Below, one piece after another: positions 1 through 8,046 of a stretch of DNA of 64,000 bases. Each line of letters opens with the position of its first letter. Position 1 is the stretch's first letter. The position numbers and the translations under genes are program-made. The DNA lies in the NCBI RefSeq assembly GCF_014873755.1, contig NZ_JADBEG010000001.1:8964501-9028500 (forward strand), written 5' to 3'. Under the pieces are notes generated by a model. That model saw nothing but the letters and a program-made list of their open reading frames with translations. It had not been told where the DNA came from and searched no databases. Origin of the DNA: Amycolatopsis lexingtonensis (GTDB taxonomy: Bacteria; Actinomycetota; Actinomycetes; Mycobacteriales; Pseudonocardiaceae).

Positions 1-455
1 GTGCCCGCTTGGGTGCCGCCGGTGGTGAACTCGGCGTAGTCGATGTTGGGCAGCCCGCTCGCGGTGGTCGGGCTGAGCCGGACCGAGCTGCTGTTCGCGG
101 GCAGTGGGATCGTCTGCGAGGCCCAGGTCGACCAGGAGCCGGTGGCGGGGAAGGTGAGGGACTGGGTTTTGACGCCGTCGACGAGGACGTCGGCGGCCCG
201 GGCGCTCGTGGTGCCGTTGGCGAACCGGACGACGGCGCTTTCGGCGCCGGCGGTGGAGAACTGGACGTAGGCGCCGACGGCGTTGTCGCCGTTGCAGAAG
301 CCGGTGCCGGAGTAGCCGGGCCAGTTGGTGTCGACCGTGCCGGTACAGGTGGCGGCTTCGGCTTCGACGCGTTGGGTCGCTGCTGTGGCCGGGGTGGCGG
401 TGGCTGTCGCTGCGATGAGGGCCGCGGTGGCCGCCAGTGTTGCGTATGAACTCAT
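1..455 (-). CDS. Secreted carbohydrate-binding (CBM35/CBM6-like) protein, N-terminal part
   Basis: The gene runs off the left edge; about 151 N-terminal codons are present. The ATG at 455 follows a GAGGAGG ribosome site. Residues 1-26 form an Ala/Thr-rich signal peptide ending in ATPATAA, so the product is probably exported. The next ~120 residues read as a beta-rich CBM35/CBM6-type module (VEAE start, one Cys pair, repeated Val-Arg-Phe and Val-Asp-Gly segments, late NIDYAEF motif). These modules bind plant or microbial polysaccharide and are usually attached to a glycoside hydrolase or esterase, but the catalytic part lies outside the window. Three LacI-type palindromes upstream suggest sugar-controlled expression. 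The module assignment is from motif appearance only. Confidence 0.7.
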   Translation of the reverse strand, partial: MSSYATLAATAALIAATATATPATAATQRVEAEAATCTGTVDTNWPGYSGTGFCNGDNAVGAYVQFSTAGAESAVVRFANGTTSARAADVLVDGVKTQSLTFPATGSWSTWASQTIPLPANSSSVRLSPTTASGLPNIDYAEFTTGGTQAG

Positions 456-488
456 GCACGCCTCCTCGTTGAGCCGGATTTCAGAGGG

Positions 489-502
489 TGAGAGCGCTCC
501 CG
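489..502. promoter_or_regulatory. CebR-like LacI-family operator
   Basis: TGAGAGCGCTCCCG differs at two positions from the TGGGAGCGCTCCCA box known for the cellobiose regulator CebR of streptomycetes. It lies 34 bp upstream of the start of the secreted CBM gene on the minus strand. The match is seen in the sequence; the regulator is inferred and is not in the window. Confidence 0.6.
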
Positions 503-581
503 GGATACCGTCGGTTTCCGTTGGGGCGTACGGTATCACCGGGGTGGTGGGGATGGGGTGGGCCAAGTGGGTTGCGCTGGA

Positions 582-617
582 TGAAAACGCTTTCAGTGGA
601 GTGCTGAAAGCGCTTTC
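582..617. promoter_or_regulatory. Two GAAAGCGCTTTC-type LacI-family palindromes
   Basis: TGAAAACGCTTTCA (582-595) and the perfect palindrome GAAAGCGCTTTC (606-617) lie 24 bp apart, close to two helical turns, between the CBM gene and the 3' end of the first STAND gene. Both have the CGCT core typical of LacI-family operators. With the box at 489 they would allow looping repression of the CBM gene. Confidence 0.55.
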
Positions 618-661
618 TTTGTTTCGGGTTGTGTGGTGGTGGGCTTGCGAACCAGGTTGGG

Positions 662-1565
662 CTAAGGGCTGTTGTCGCCGAGGACGCGTTCGCGGCGGGC
701 GCGGGTGTCTTCGTCCAGTTCGCGGGCCCGCCGGTGCTCGCCGAGCCTGCTGAGGGTGATGGCGAGGTTGTGGGCGGAGGTGAGGGTGTCGGGGTGGTTC
801 TCGCCGAGGATGCGTGTGCGGCGGGCGAGGGTGTCCTCGTTCAGTTCGCGGGCTTGTTGATGCTCCCCCAAGTCGCTGAGGGTGATGGCGAGGTTGTTGG
901 TGGAGGTGAGGGTGTCGGGGTGGTTCTCGCCGAGGATGCGTGTGCGGCGGGCGAGGGTGTCCTCGTTCAGTTCGCGGGCTTGTTGATACTCCCCCAAGTC
1001 GCTGAGGGTGATGGCGAGATTGTTGGCGGAGTTGAGGGTGTCGGGGTGGTCGTCGCCGAGGATGCGTTTGCGGTGGGCGAGGGCGTGTTCGTGCAGTTCG
1101 CGGGCTTGCTGGTGCTCGCCCAGATCCCCCAAATCGACGGCGAGGCTGTTGGTGGAGGTGAGGGTGTCGGGGTGGTCCTCGCCGAGGATGCGTTTGCGGC
1201 GGGCGAGAATGTCCTCGTCCAACTCGCGAGCCCGTTGGTGCTCGCCCAAGTTTGTGAGGTCGTTGGCGAGGTTGTTGGTGGAGTTGAGCGTGTCGGGGTG
1301 GTCCTCGCCGAGGATGCGTTTGCGGCGGGCGAGAATGTCCTCGTCCAGTTCGCGGGCTTGTCGATATTCGCCCAGCAAGCTGAGCTTGGCGGCGAGGTTG
1401 TTGGCGGAGTTGAGCGTGTCGGGGTGGTCCTCGCCGAGGATGCGCTTGTAGCGGGTGAGGGTGTCCTCGTTGAGTTCGCGGGCCCGTTGTCGGTGTTCGC
1501 TCAGCATGCTGAGCGCCATGGCGAGGCTGTTGGCGGAGGTGAGGGTGTGGGGGTGATCATCGCCG
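662..1565 (-). repeat. Tandem ~126-bp TPR-coding repeat array in STAND copy 1
   Basis: Seven near-identical units of about 126 bp encode the TPRs; the string GTGTCGGGGTGGT recurs once per unit on the plus strand. Two neighbouring units (about 800-1030) are almost identical at DNA level, which points to recent unit duplication or conversion. One unit carries a one-residue insertion (SEHRQRAREL). Confidence 0.75.
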
Positions 1566-3331
1566 TATGCGTCTCTGGCGAGTGTGTACGCGCGTTCCTG
1601 CAGGGGCAGTGCGGCGCGGGCGTTGCCGCGGGCCTGGAGGTAGAGCCCGGCGTAGTTGAGCAGGTGCCTGATTTCCGCGGTCAGCCTGTGCGGCGCGCGT
1701 TCCGGCTCGCAAACAGTGAGCAAGTGCGGCAGGAGCGCCTGCCATTGGGGCCAGCTGGACGGGTTGTTCCACGGATCGTCGGGTACACCGTCGTACAGCA
1801 GGCGGACCGCGATGGCGGGCCAGCTGGCGTCCGGGTCGTCGCCGTCGTGGCGGGTGCGTGCCCGCAGCAGCGCGGCGGGGACACGGTGGAGCTGGATGGT
1901 CGTGGTGGTTACCTCGGCCATACCCCGGCTACGCAGCGCTGTGGTGATCTCGGCGAACGCCAGCGGGTCTCGTGCGGCCTCGCCTGCCTGATGGGTGAGC
2001 AGGGTGAGCGGTACCTGTTCGGGAGCCAGCCAGGCGACCAGGGTCAGCGTGTGCAGCGCCGCGGGATTCTCGTCAGCGAGCTGGTCGAACGACATCGTCC
2101 ACGCAGCGGCCACCGAGACCGGGTAGCTGCTGCCCTTCTCGTGCCGGGCCATGAGTTCGTGGGCGCGCTGGGCATGCAGGTCGAGATAGGTATCGGCAGT
2201 CCAGCCGGTAGCCGCAAGGAGACGCGAAGCCTGGTCGACAGCCAGCGGCAGGTCGCCGAGGGTATCGGCGATGCGGTCGGCATCGGTGTCACTGAGCCGG
2301 GCACAGCGAGCTTGCAGCAGCTGGACGGACTCCGGACGGGTGAACTCCCGCACCGGCAGAGCGGCGCCAACATCGTCCCAGTCCGGGTTCCGGGACGTGA
2401 TGATCACGTGCCCGTCCCCACCCGGCAGCAGCGGGCGAAGCGCAGCGGGGTCTTCGGCGTTGTCGAACACCACCAGCCACCGCCCCCGCGACTCCAAAGC
2501 CCCGCGCAACCGGGCCAGCGCGACCGCGGGCGAGTCCTGCTCGGTGGCCAGGTCCAGCGCCTGAGCGAGGTCGACCAGATGCCCGGCGACGAGATTCGGG
2601 TCTTCCGACGGGACCCACCAGGCCAGGTCGTAGTCCCCGGCGTGCCGGTGCGCGTATTCGATCGCCGTGGTGGTCTTGCCGACCCCGCCCATCCCGTTCA
2701 GCGCCTGCACCACCGCGGGCCGCCCGGAACACAGCGCCGTCCGCAGCCCGGCCAGCAGCTCGTCGCGGCCGGTGAACGTGACGCTTCGGGCAGGGATGTT
2801 CGAGATCCGCCCCGCCGGCATCGACTGCTGCCGGGGACGGGCGACGCGGGTCAGCGCCTGCAGCAGCTTGGTCTCCAGCTGACCCGGCGAAGACACCTTG
2901 GTGACGGTCAGGCCGCTGTCGTGCAGCCGCTGCCGGAACGCCTCCTGCCGAGGCCCGTACTTCAGGTCCCGGATCAGCGCCGGCGGCCCCTCGGTGTCCT
3001 CGGCCAGCACGAACACCAGCCGTTCCATCCCGGCGGCGCTGGCGATCTGGAACTCCTGCTCGGTGTAGGACACCTCCGGACGGTCCCGCACCGGCATGCC
3101 GTACCGGAACCCGGCAATCAGCACGTAGACGTCGGCCTCGGCCAGCATCTCGCGGTCCAGCTGCTCCGGTGTCGCGTCCCGGGCGGTGAAGGACGACATG
3201 TCCACCACCGCGTCGCCGGCCGCGGCCACCGCTTCCTTCGCCGCCGCCACGAAGGACCGCGGCTTCGGCCACTCGCCCAGCTCGCTGGTGTGGCTGAGGA
3301 ACACCCGCCTCGCCTGCTCCTCGCCCGCCAC
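662..3331 (-). CDS. DUF4062-NB-ARC (STAND) NTPase with C-terminal TPR array, copy 1
   Basis: 889 aa, GTG start at 3331. Residues ~8-110 (RRVFLSHTSEL ... SYTEQEFQIA) match DUF4062, a TIR/SLOG-like N-terminal module. A P-loop GMGGVGKTT is at 213-221, followed by a Walker-B-like WLVVFDNAED and a sensor segment VIITSRNPDW, as in NB-ARC/STAND switches. The C-terminal ~330 residues contain seven kinesin-light-chain-type TPR units of 42 residues (DHPDTL ... NNLA ... LGEHQQARELNE). STAND proteins of this layout oligomerise on sensing a ligand through the repeats and release an N-terminal effector; several are antiphage proteins. The ligand here is unknown. A close paralogue lies at 16344-18884 in opposite orientation. 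FxsT-type proteins share the NB-ARC-TPR layout, but no FxSxx peptide or radical SAM gene is visible nearby. Confidence 0.85.
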   Translation of the reverse strand: MAGEEQARRVFLSHTSELGEWPKPRSFVAAAKEAVAAAGDAVVDMSSFTARDATPEQLDREMLAEADVYVLIAGFRYGMPVRDRPEVSYTEQEFQIASAAGMERLVFVLAEDTEGPPALIRDLKYGPRQEAFRQRLHDSGLTVTKVSSPGQLETKLLQALTRVARPRQQSMPAGRISNIPARSVTFTGRDELLAGLRTALCSGRPAVVQALNGMGGVGKTTTAIEYAHRHAGDYDLAWWVPSEDPNLVAGHLVDLAQALDLATEQDSPAVALARLRGALESRGRWLVVFDNAEDPAALRPLLPGGDGHVIITSRNPDWDDVGAALPVREFTRPESVQLLQARCARLSDTDADRIADTLGDLPLAVDQASRLLAATGWTADTYLDLHAQRAHELMARHEKGSSYPVSVAAAWTMSFDQLADENPAALHTLTLVAWLAPEQVPLTLLTHQAGEAARDPLAFAEITTALRSRGMAEVTTTTIQLHRVPAALLRARTRHDGDDPDASWPAIAVRLLYDGVPDDPWNNPSSWPQWQALLPHLLTVCEPERAPHRLTAEIRHLLNYAGLYLQARGNARAALPLQERAYTLARDAYGDDHPHTLTSANSLAMALSMLSEHRQRARELNEDTLTRYKRILGEDHPDTLNSANNLAAKLSLLGEYRQARELDEDILARRKRILGEDHPDTLNSTNNLANDLTNLGEHQRARELDEDILARRKRILGEDHPDTLTSTNSLAVDLGDLGEHQQARELHEHALAHRKRILGDDHPDTLNSANNLAITLSDLGEYQQARELNEDTLARRTRILGENHPDTLTSTNNLAITLSDLGEHQQARELNEDTLARRTRILGENHPDTLTSAHNLAITLSRLGEHRRARELDEDTRARRERVLGDNSP

Positions 3332-3393
3332 CGCCCGCTCCCTCGCGCCGCCGCTACTCGGGAACAGTCTCCCCGATGCGCGCGGGCGTTACC
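3332..3393 (-). promoter_or_regulatory. Upstream block shared by both STAND genes (copy 1)
   Basis: Read on the minus strand this block contains TAACGCCCGCGCG, GAGACTGTTCC and GGCGGCGCGAG in the same order and nearly the same spacing as the block before the second STAND gene (16290-16343). Conservation of non-coding sequence implies a shared promoter or leader kept after duplication. I cannot place the -35 and -10 boxes with confidence. Confidence 0.55.
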
Positions 3394-3396
3394 GGG

Positions 3397-5403
3397 TCAG
3401 CTCGGACGTCGCTGGGTCGTGACGCCCCGGCGGATGTCGCCGGGCAGCGGGCGGACGCGCTGGAGGTCGCGGCGGTTGGTGGAGCTGAGCTGCCACGGGA
3501 CGCTGGTGACCATGACGCCCGGCTCGAACAGCAGCCGCCCCTTCAGGCGCAGTGAGCTCTGGTTGTGGAGGATGTTCTCCCACCAGCGGCCGACGACGTA
3601 CTCGGGGATGTAGATGCTGACGACGTCGCGGGGGCTGGACCGGCGGAGGCTCTTCACGTACTGCACCACCGGCCGGGTGATCTCCCGGTACGGCGACTCG
3701 AGGACCTTGAGCGGCACCTTCACCCCGCGTTTCTCCCACTGCCGCTGGAGTTCGCGGGTGTCGCTGTCGTCGACGTTGACGGTGATCGCGGTGAGGGTGT
3801 CGGGCCGGGTGGCGCGGGCGAACGCGACGGCGCGCTGGCTCGGTTTGTGCAATGTGGACACCAGCACGATCGCGTGGACGCGGCTGGGCAGCAGTTCGAA
3901 CTCGTCGTCGGGCTGCAGTTCTTCGCGCACGTGGGTGTAGTGGCGGTGGACGGCGCGCATCAGCCCGTAGAGCAACGGGATCGCGATCACGACGAGGTAG
4001 GCGCCGTGGGTGAACTTGGTGACCAGGACGACGACGAGGACGATGGCGGTGAGGGCGGCGCCGAGCGCGTTGATCAGCCGTGAGCGGTGGGCGGCCCGCC
4101 GGTCGCGGGCGTCGGTGGTGTCGCCGAGCACCTGGTTCCAGTGCTTGACCATGCCGACCTGGCAGAGCGTGAACGACGTGAAGACGCCGAGGATGTAGAG
4201 CTGGATGAGCCGCGTGGTCGAGCCGTCGAAGGCGAAGATCAGGATGCCTGCCACCAGCGACAGGGCGATGATGCCGTTGGAGAAGGCGAGCCGGTCGCCG
4301 CGGGTGTGCAGCTGGCGGGGCAGGTAGCGGTCCTGGGCGAGGATCGAGGCCAGCAGCGGGAAGCCGTTGAACGCGGTGTTCGCGGCCAGGATCAGGATCA
4401 GCGCGGTGGCGGCCTGCAGGACGAAGAACAGCACCGTGTGGTCGCCGCCGAACACCGCGGCGCCGATCTGGCTGATCACCGTGCGCTGCGGGTCGTTCTC
4501 GCAGTTGCCGGCGAAACCGGTCAGGTCGCAGGTGTTCTCGGCGATGTGCACCTTGGTGATCAGGGCCAGCGCTGTGATGCCGCCGAACATGACGACGGCG
4601 ATGGTGCCCATGGCGGTCATCGTGCGGGCCGCGTTCAGCGCCTTGGGCTTGCGGAACGCGGGCACGCCGTTGGAGATCGCCTCGACACCGGTCAACGCGG
4701 TGCAGCCGGACGCGAACGACCGCAGCAGCAGGAAAACCAGGGCGAAGCCGGTCAGCCCGACCTGTTCGGGGCGGACGTCGTAGCCCGCGCTCTCGGCCAC
4801 CGGCGCGTGCCCGGTCACCGTCCGGGCGAGGCCGACGACGATGAGCAGCATCACCGAGGCGATGAACAGGTACGTCGGCGCGGCGAACGCCCGGCCGGAC
4901 TCGCGGATGCCACGCAGGTTCATCGCCATCAGCACGACGATGAAGCCGAGGTTGAGCGCGATCCGGTGGTCGTTGAGCTCCGGGACGGCCGAGATGATGT
5001 TGTCCACGCCGGACGCGACCGAGACCGCCACCGTCATGATGTAGTCGACCATCAGCGCCCCGGCGACGACCAGCCCGGCGCGGCTGCCGAGGTTGCGGGA
5101 AGCGACTTCGTAGGACCCGCCACCGCTGGGGTAGGCGCGCACCACCTGCCGGTAGGAGATCACGACGACGGTCAGCAGCACGGCGACGCCCAAGCCGACC
5201 CACGGCGCCAAAGTGAGGTAGGCCAGGCCGCCGATCGAAAGGATCAGCAGGATCTCCTGGGTGGCGTAGGCCACCGAGGAGAGCGGGTCACTGGCGAAGA
5301 TCGGCAGGGCGAGCCACTTCGGCAGAAGCGTCTCACCGAGCGTGTCGCTCCGGAACGGCCGTCCGAGTACCAGCCGTTTGAGCCATGACGTGGGTGCCGG
5401 CAC
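3397..5403 (-). CDS. KimA-like APC-superfamily permease
   Basis: The open frame reaches a TTG at 5454, but the GTG at 5403 (VPAPTSWLKRLVLG) leaves the usual cytoplasmic N-terminus and has an AAGAGG about 13 bp upstream, so it is preferred (668 aa). About twelve membrane segments occupy residues ~30-450. The first reads FASDPLSSVAYATQEILL, typical of the APC subgroup that includes the Bacillus potassium importer KimA (YdaO); a soluble C-terminal domain of ~200 residues follows, also as in KimA. Likely a proton-coupled importer of potassium or amino acids. Substrate is inferred. Transcribed away from the MFS gene. Confidence 0.72.
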   Translation of the reverse strand: MPAPTSWLKRLVLGRPFRSDTLGETLLPKWLALPIFASDPLSSVAYATQEILLILSIGGLAYLTLAPWVGLGVAVLLTVVVISYRQVVRAYPSGGGSYEVASRNLGSRAGLVVAGALMVDYIMTVAVSVASGVDNIISAVPELNDHRIALNLGFIVVLMAMNLRGIRESGRAFAAPTYLFIASVMLLIVVGLARTVTGHAPVAESAGYDVRPEQVGLTGFALVFLLLRSFASGCTALTGVEAISNGVPAFRKPKALNAARTMTAMGTIAVVMFGGITALALITKVHIAENTCDLTGFAGNCENDPQRTVISQIGAAVFGGDHTVLFFVLQAATALILILAANTAFNGFPLLASILAQDRYLPRQLHTRGDRLAFSNGIIALSLVAGILIFAFDGSTTRLIQLYILGVFTSFTLCQVGMVKHWNQVLGDTTDARDRRAAHRSRLINALGAALTAIVLVVVLVTKFTHGAYLVVIAIPLLYGLMRAVHRHYTHVREELQPDDEFELLPSRVHAIVLVSTLHKPSQRAVAFARATRPDTLTAITVNVDDSDTRELQRQWEKRGVKVPLKVLESPYREITRPVVQYVKSLRRSSPRDVVSIYIPEYVVGRWWENILHNQSSLRLKGRLLFEPGVMVTSVPWQLSSTNRRDLQRVRPLPGDIRRGVTTQRRPS

Positions 5404-5434
5404 ACACCGCAGCGTGCCTCTTGCGGCGGGGAGC

Positions 5435-5482
5435 CGGCGTAGGGAAAACGTCAAGATCCCGGCATCGGCGTAGGGAAAACGT
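5435..5482. repeat. Direct repeat upstream of the KimA-like permease
   Basis: CGGCGTAGGGAAAACGT occurs twice (about 5435-5451 and 5466-5482), 31 bp apart, at the 5' end of the permease gene. Three helical turns between copies fits paired regulator half-sites or a local duplication. On the minus strand the first copy overlaps a TTGACG string. No recognisable c-di-AMP riboswitch core was found in this leader. Confidence 0.4.
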
Positions 5483-5577
5483 AAGTGTTTCCGGGGTTGT
5501 CGTCAGGTTCTCGTCAACGACGCCGGAACCTCGAGACGAAACGGCCTGCTTGCGAATGTGTGACGCAGCAGACCCAG

Positions 5578-5652
5578 ATACCCCCTGGGGGTAGTTGCAC
5601 TGCCGGGCTGGCGGAGCCTAAAGTCGCTCCAGCAGATACCCCCTAGGGGTAC
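5578..5652 (+). promoter_or_regulatory. sigma70-type promoter flanked by two CsoR-type operators
   Basis: ATACCCCCTGGGGGTAG (5578-5594) and ATACCCCCTAGGGGTAC (5636-5652) are G-tract dyads of the kind bound by CsoR/RcnR/FrmR-family repressors. Between them are TTGCAC (5595-5600), an 18-bp spacer and TAAAGT (5619-5624), so one operator abuts the -35 and the other covers the early transcribed region. A ribosome site GGAGGG follows before the MFS start at 5674. No csoR-like gene is in the window. Confidence 0.65.
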
Positions 5653-5673
5653 TTACTGGAGGGATGGTTCGTC

Positions 5674-7098
5674 ATGGCTGACACCGGTTCGAGGCGGTGG
5701 TGGGCGCTCGGCCTCATCGCGCTCGCCCAGTTCGTGGTCATCATGGACACGTCGATCATCGGGGTCGCGCTCCCCGAGATGCAGCACGATCTCGGCTTCT
5801 CGCCCGGCGGTCTTTCGTGGGTGTTCAACGCCTACGTCATCGCGCTCGGCGGGTTGCTGCTGCTCGGCGGCCGGCTGTCCGACCTGTTCGGGGCGCGGCG
5901 GCTCTTCACGCTGGGCTGGGTGGTCACGCTCGCCGGCTCGGTGGTCGCGGCGTTGGCCGGGACCGCGTGGGTCGAGCTGCTGGGACGGGTGCTCCAGGGC
6001 GCGGGTGCGGCCCTCATCGCGCCGTCCGCGCTCACGTTGCTGATGGTGCTGTTCGGGTCGCGGCCGCGGGAGCTGACGAAGGCACTCGCGCTCTACGGCG
6101 CCGCCGCGCCCGCGGGCGGGACGGCCGGGGTCTTCCTCGGTGGCGTGATCACCGAATGGCTTTCGTGGCCGTGGATCTTCTGGCTGTACGTCCCGATTTC
6201 GCTGGTCGCGATCGTGGCGACCGGACGGCTGATGCCCGCGGTGCCCGGCAAGCGCGGCTCGGTCGACGTCCTCGGGGCCGCGACCGTGACGGCGGGCCTC
6301 GCGGTGACGGTCTTCGCCGTGGTCCGGGCGCCGCAGGTGGGCTGGGGTTCCTTCGAGACGCTCGGGCCGCTGGCCGGCGGTCTCGTCCTGCTCGCGCTCT
6401 TCGTCGTGCTCCAGCGGGTCCGGCGGGTGCCGCTGGTGCGGCTCGGGATCTTCCGGACGCCGAACCTGGGCGGCGCGAACCTCGCGCAGTTCCTGCTCGG
6501 CGCCGCGTGGATCCCGATGTGGTACTTCCTCAACCTGTACCTGCAGCAGGTGCTCGGTTACGGCGCCTTCGCCAGTGGCGCGGCCCTGCTGCCGATGACC
6601 GTGCTGATCGTCGTGCTCATGGTCGCGGTCGCGCCGAAGCTGATCGCGAAGCTGGGAGCGAAGACGATGATCGTCGGTGGGTTGTGGGCGCTGGCCCTCG
6701 GCCTGGTGTGGTTGTCGTTCGCCCGCCCGACCGGCACCTTCGTCGTCGACGTCCTGCCGGCTTCGCTGGTCGCGGCGCTCGGTCAGGCGCTGGCCTTCAT
6801 CCCGTCGCTCGGGACGGCGATCTCCAGCGCGAAGCCCGAAGAGGGCGGTCTCGCGGCCGGCATCGTCAACACCGCCTACCAGGTCGGGTCCGCGCTCGGC
6901 CTGGCGGCGATGACCGCGGTCGGGCTGTCGTTCGGCGCCGACCGGCACGACGACCCGGTCGTGCTGACCGGCGGCTTCTCGGCGGCTTTCCTTGGCGCGG
7001 CAGGAATCGCTCTGATCGGCGGGTTCCTCGCCATGGCCGCGCTGCGCACCGGCAAGCGCCCGGCGGAAGTGCCGGCCGGGGAGGCTGTCGCGCAGTGA
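5674..7098 (+). CDS. MFS exporter, DHA2 (EmrB/QacA) type, 14 TM
   Basis: 474 aa, ATG start behind GGAGGG. The N-terminus QFVVIMDTSIIGVALPEMQ is the DHA2 signature with the membrane Asp, and the loop GGRLSDLFGARRLF is MFS motif A. Length and hydrophobic pattern fit fourteen segments. Family members expel drugs or toxic metabolites with proton exchange. The promoter carries two CsoR-type operators, which suggests induction by copper, formaldehyde or persulfide stress rather than by a drug. The downstream TetR gene may also control it. The substrate cannot be read from sequence. Confidence 0.85.
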   Translation: MADTGSRRWWALGLIALAQFVVIMDTSIIGVALPEMQHDLGFSPGGLSWVFNAYVIALGGLLLLGGRLSDLFGARRLFTLGWVVTLAGSVVAALAGTAWVELLGRVLQGAGAALIAPSALTLLMVLFGSRPRELTKALALYGAAAPAGGTAGVFLGGVITEWLSWPWIFWLYVPISLVAIVATGRLMPAVPGKRGSVDVLGAATVTAGLAVTVFAVVRAPQVGWGSFETLGPLAGGLVLLALFVVLQRVRRVPLVRLGIFRTPNLGGANLAQFLLGAAWIPMWYFLNLYLQQVLGYGAFASGAALLPMTVLIVVLMVAVAPKLIAKLGAKTMIVGGLWALALGLVWLSFARPTGTFVVDVLPASLVAALGQALAFIPSLGTAISSAKPEEGGLAAGIVNTAYQVGSALGLAAMTAVGLSFGADRHDDPVVLTGGFSAAFLGAAGIALIGGFLAMAALRTGKRPAEVPAGEAVAQ

Positions 7099-7110
7099 CG
7101 GCTCGCGGAC

Positions 7111-7150
7111 CGTTGAGGAACGATCGTTCTTGACTGATCGTTCCTCAACG
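7111..7150. promoter_or_regulatory. TetR-type operator, 15-bp perfect inverted repeat
   Basis: CGTTGAGGAACGATC (7111-7125) and GATCGTTCCTCAACG (7136-7150) are exact reverse complements separated by 10 bp; the left arm also starts a second palindrome, GAACGATCGTTC. It lies 15 bp upstream of the tetR start at 7166, so the downstream regulator probably represses itself here. Confidence 0.7.
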
Positions 7151-7165
7151 GTCTACGGTCGTGTC

Positions 7166-7666
7166 ATGGGCAGGCCGAGGGCATTCGACGAAGACGAGGC
7201 GGTGCGCGCCGCCGTGAGGCTGTTCGGCGGCCGCGCGTACGACGGGGTGTCCGTCGACGACCTCGTCACCCACCTCGGCGTGCACCGCAACAGCCTGTAC
7301 AAGACGTTCGGCAGCAAGCGCGGTCTCTACCTGGCCGCCCTGCGCCGCCACCTCGCCGACGACGTCCGCCCCTTGGCCGAAGCGCTCGCCGGGGCACCGG
7401 ATGCCGCGACCGCGCTGCGGCTCGTCACCTCGGCCGACCTCGGCCTGCTGCTGCTCGCGGCGGCCGAACGGGCACCGGCCGACGAGGAGGTCGCCGCCGA
7501 GGTGGCCGCCGCGTTGGCCGCCGTCGACCAGGCGATCGCCGACGCGCTCGGCATTCCCGCCGACCTGGCCGCCGCCCTGACGGCCGCCGCGCTGGGCATC
7601 CTCCTGCGCGGCAACCCCGATGGTGCCGCCTCGGCGCTGACCCAACGACTCGATCCCCTCGACTGA
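7166..7666 (+). CDS. TetR/AcrR-family regulator
   Basis: 166 aa from ATG 7166 (MGRPRAFDEDEA); an earlier in-frame start at 7130 would lie inside the operator. Residues ~10-57 form the TetR helix-turn-helix (VSVDDLVTHLGVHRNSLYKTFGSK). The C-terminal ligand domain is Ala-rich and short. A 15-bp inverted repeat just upstream is its likely operator. It sits between the MFS exporter and a two-gene run (PH-like protein, secreted hydrolase), any of which could be a target. Confidence 0.88.
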   Translation: MGRPRAFDEDEAVRAAVRLFGGRAYDGVSVDDLVTHLGVHRNSLYKTFGSKRGLYLAALRRHLADDVRPLAEALAGAPDAATALRLVTSADLGLLLLAAAERAPADEEVAAEVAAALAAVDQAIADALGIPADLAAALTAAALGILLRGNPDGAASALTQRLDPLD

Positions 7667-7682
7667 CAAGGAAGCAACAGAC

Positions 7683-8033
7683 ATGGCACTGGTTCACATC
7701 GACGGCGACGACCTCGTTGTCGTGATCGAGGGTCTCGACAAGCTCTGGGCCCTCAAGAGCAGCCTGACCATCCCGCTGGCCAACGTCCGCGGCGCGACCG
7801 CGGACCCCGGCATCGCCGCCGATCCCAAGGGGATTCGCGCGCCGGGCGCCCGCGTGCCCGGTGTGATCACGGCTGGCACGTTCCACCTCGACGGGGAAAA
7901 GGTCTTCTGGGACGTCAGGGATGCGTCGAAGGCCGTCGTGATCGAACTCGCCGACGAGCGCTACGCCCGCCTGGTCCTCCAAGTCGACGACCCGCGCACG
8001 ACCGTCGAGCTGGTCGAGAACGCCCTGCGCTGA
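7683..8033 (+). CDS. Small uncharacterised protein, PH-like
   Basis: 116 aa, ATG start 14 bp after the tetR stop behind AAGGAAG. No signal peptide or membrane segment. The pattern of short beta strands (LVVVIEGLDKLWALKSSLTIPL ... GTFHLDGEKVFWDVRD) followed by a final helix (PRTTVELVENAL) resembles a compact PH-like fold. I do not recognise a named family. Close spacing implies co-transcription with tetR and the following hydrolase. Confidence 0.7.
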   Translation: MALVHIDGDDLVVVIEGLDKLWALKSSLTIPLANVRGATADPGIAADPKGIRAPGARVPGVITAGTFHLDGEKVFWDVRDASKAVVIELADERYARLVLQVDDPRTTVELVENALR

Positions 8034-8046
8034 AAGAGACGAGCCG

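Noticed and set aside
662..1565. CRISPR array or satellite
   Set aside because: The 126-bp periodicity is in frame and encodes TPR units; there are no spacers.
662..3331. FxSxx-COOH ribosomal-peptide system around the STAND-TPR genes
   Set aside because: FxsT-like proteins have similar architecture, but no radical SAM maturase or FxSxx precursor is present nearby.
629..3613. 994-aa open frame on the plus strand
   Set aside because: It is antisense to the STAND gene and its residues show no family motifs. GC-rich third positions keep this frame open.
5404..5673. c-di-AMP (ydaO-type) riboswitch before the KimA-like permease
   Set aside because: I could not find the conserved core or a convincing multi-stem fold; only a direct repeat is visible.
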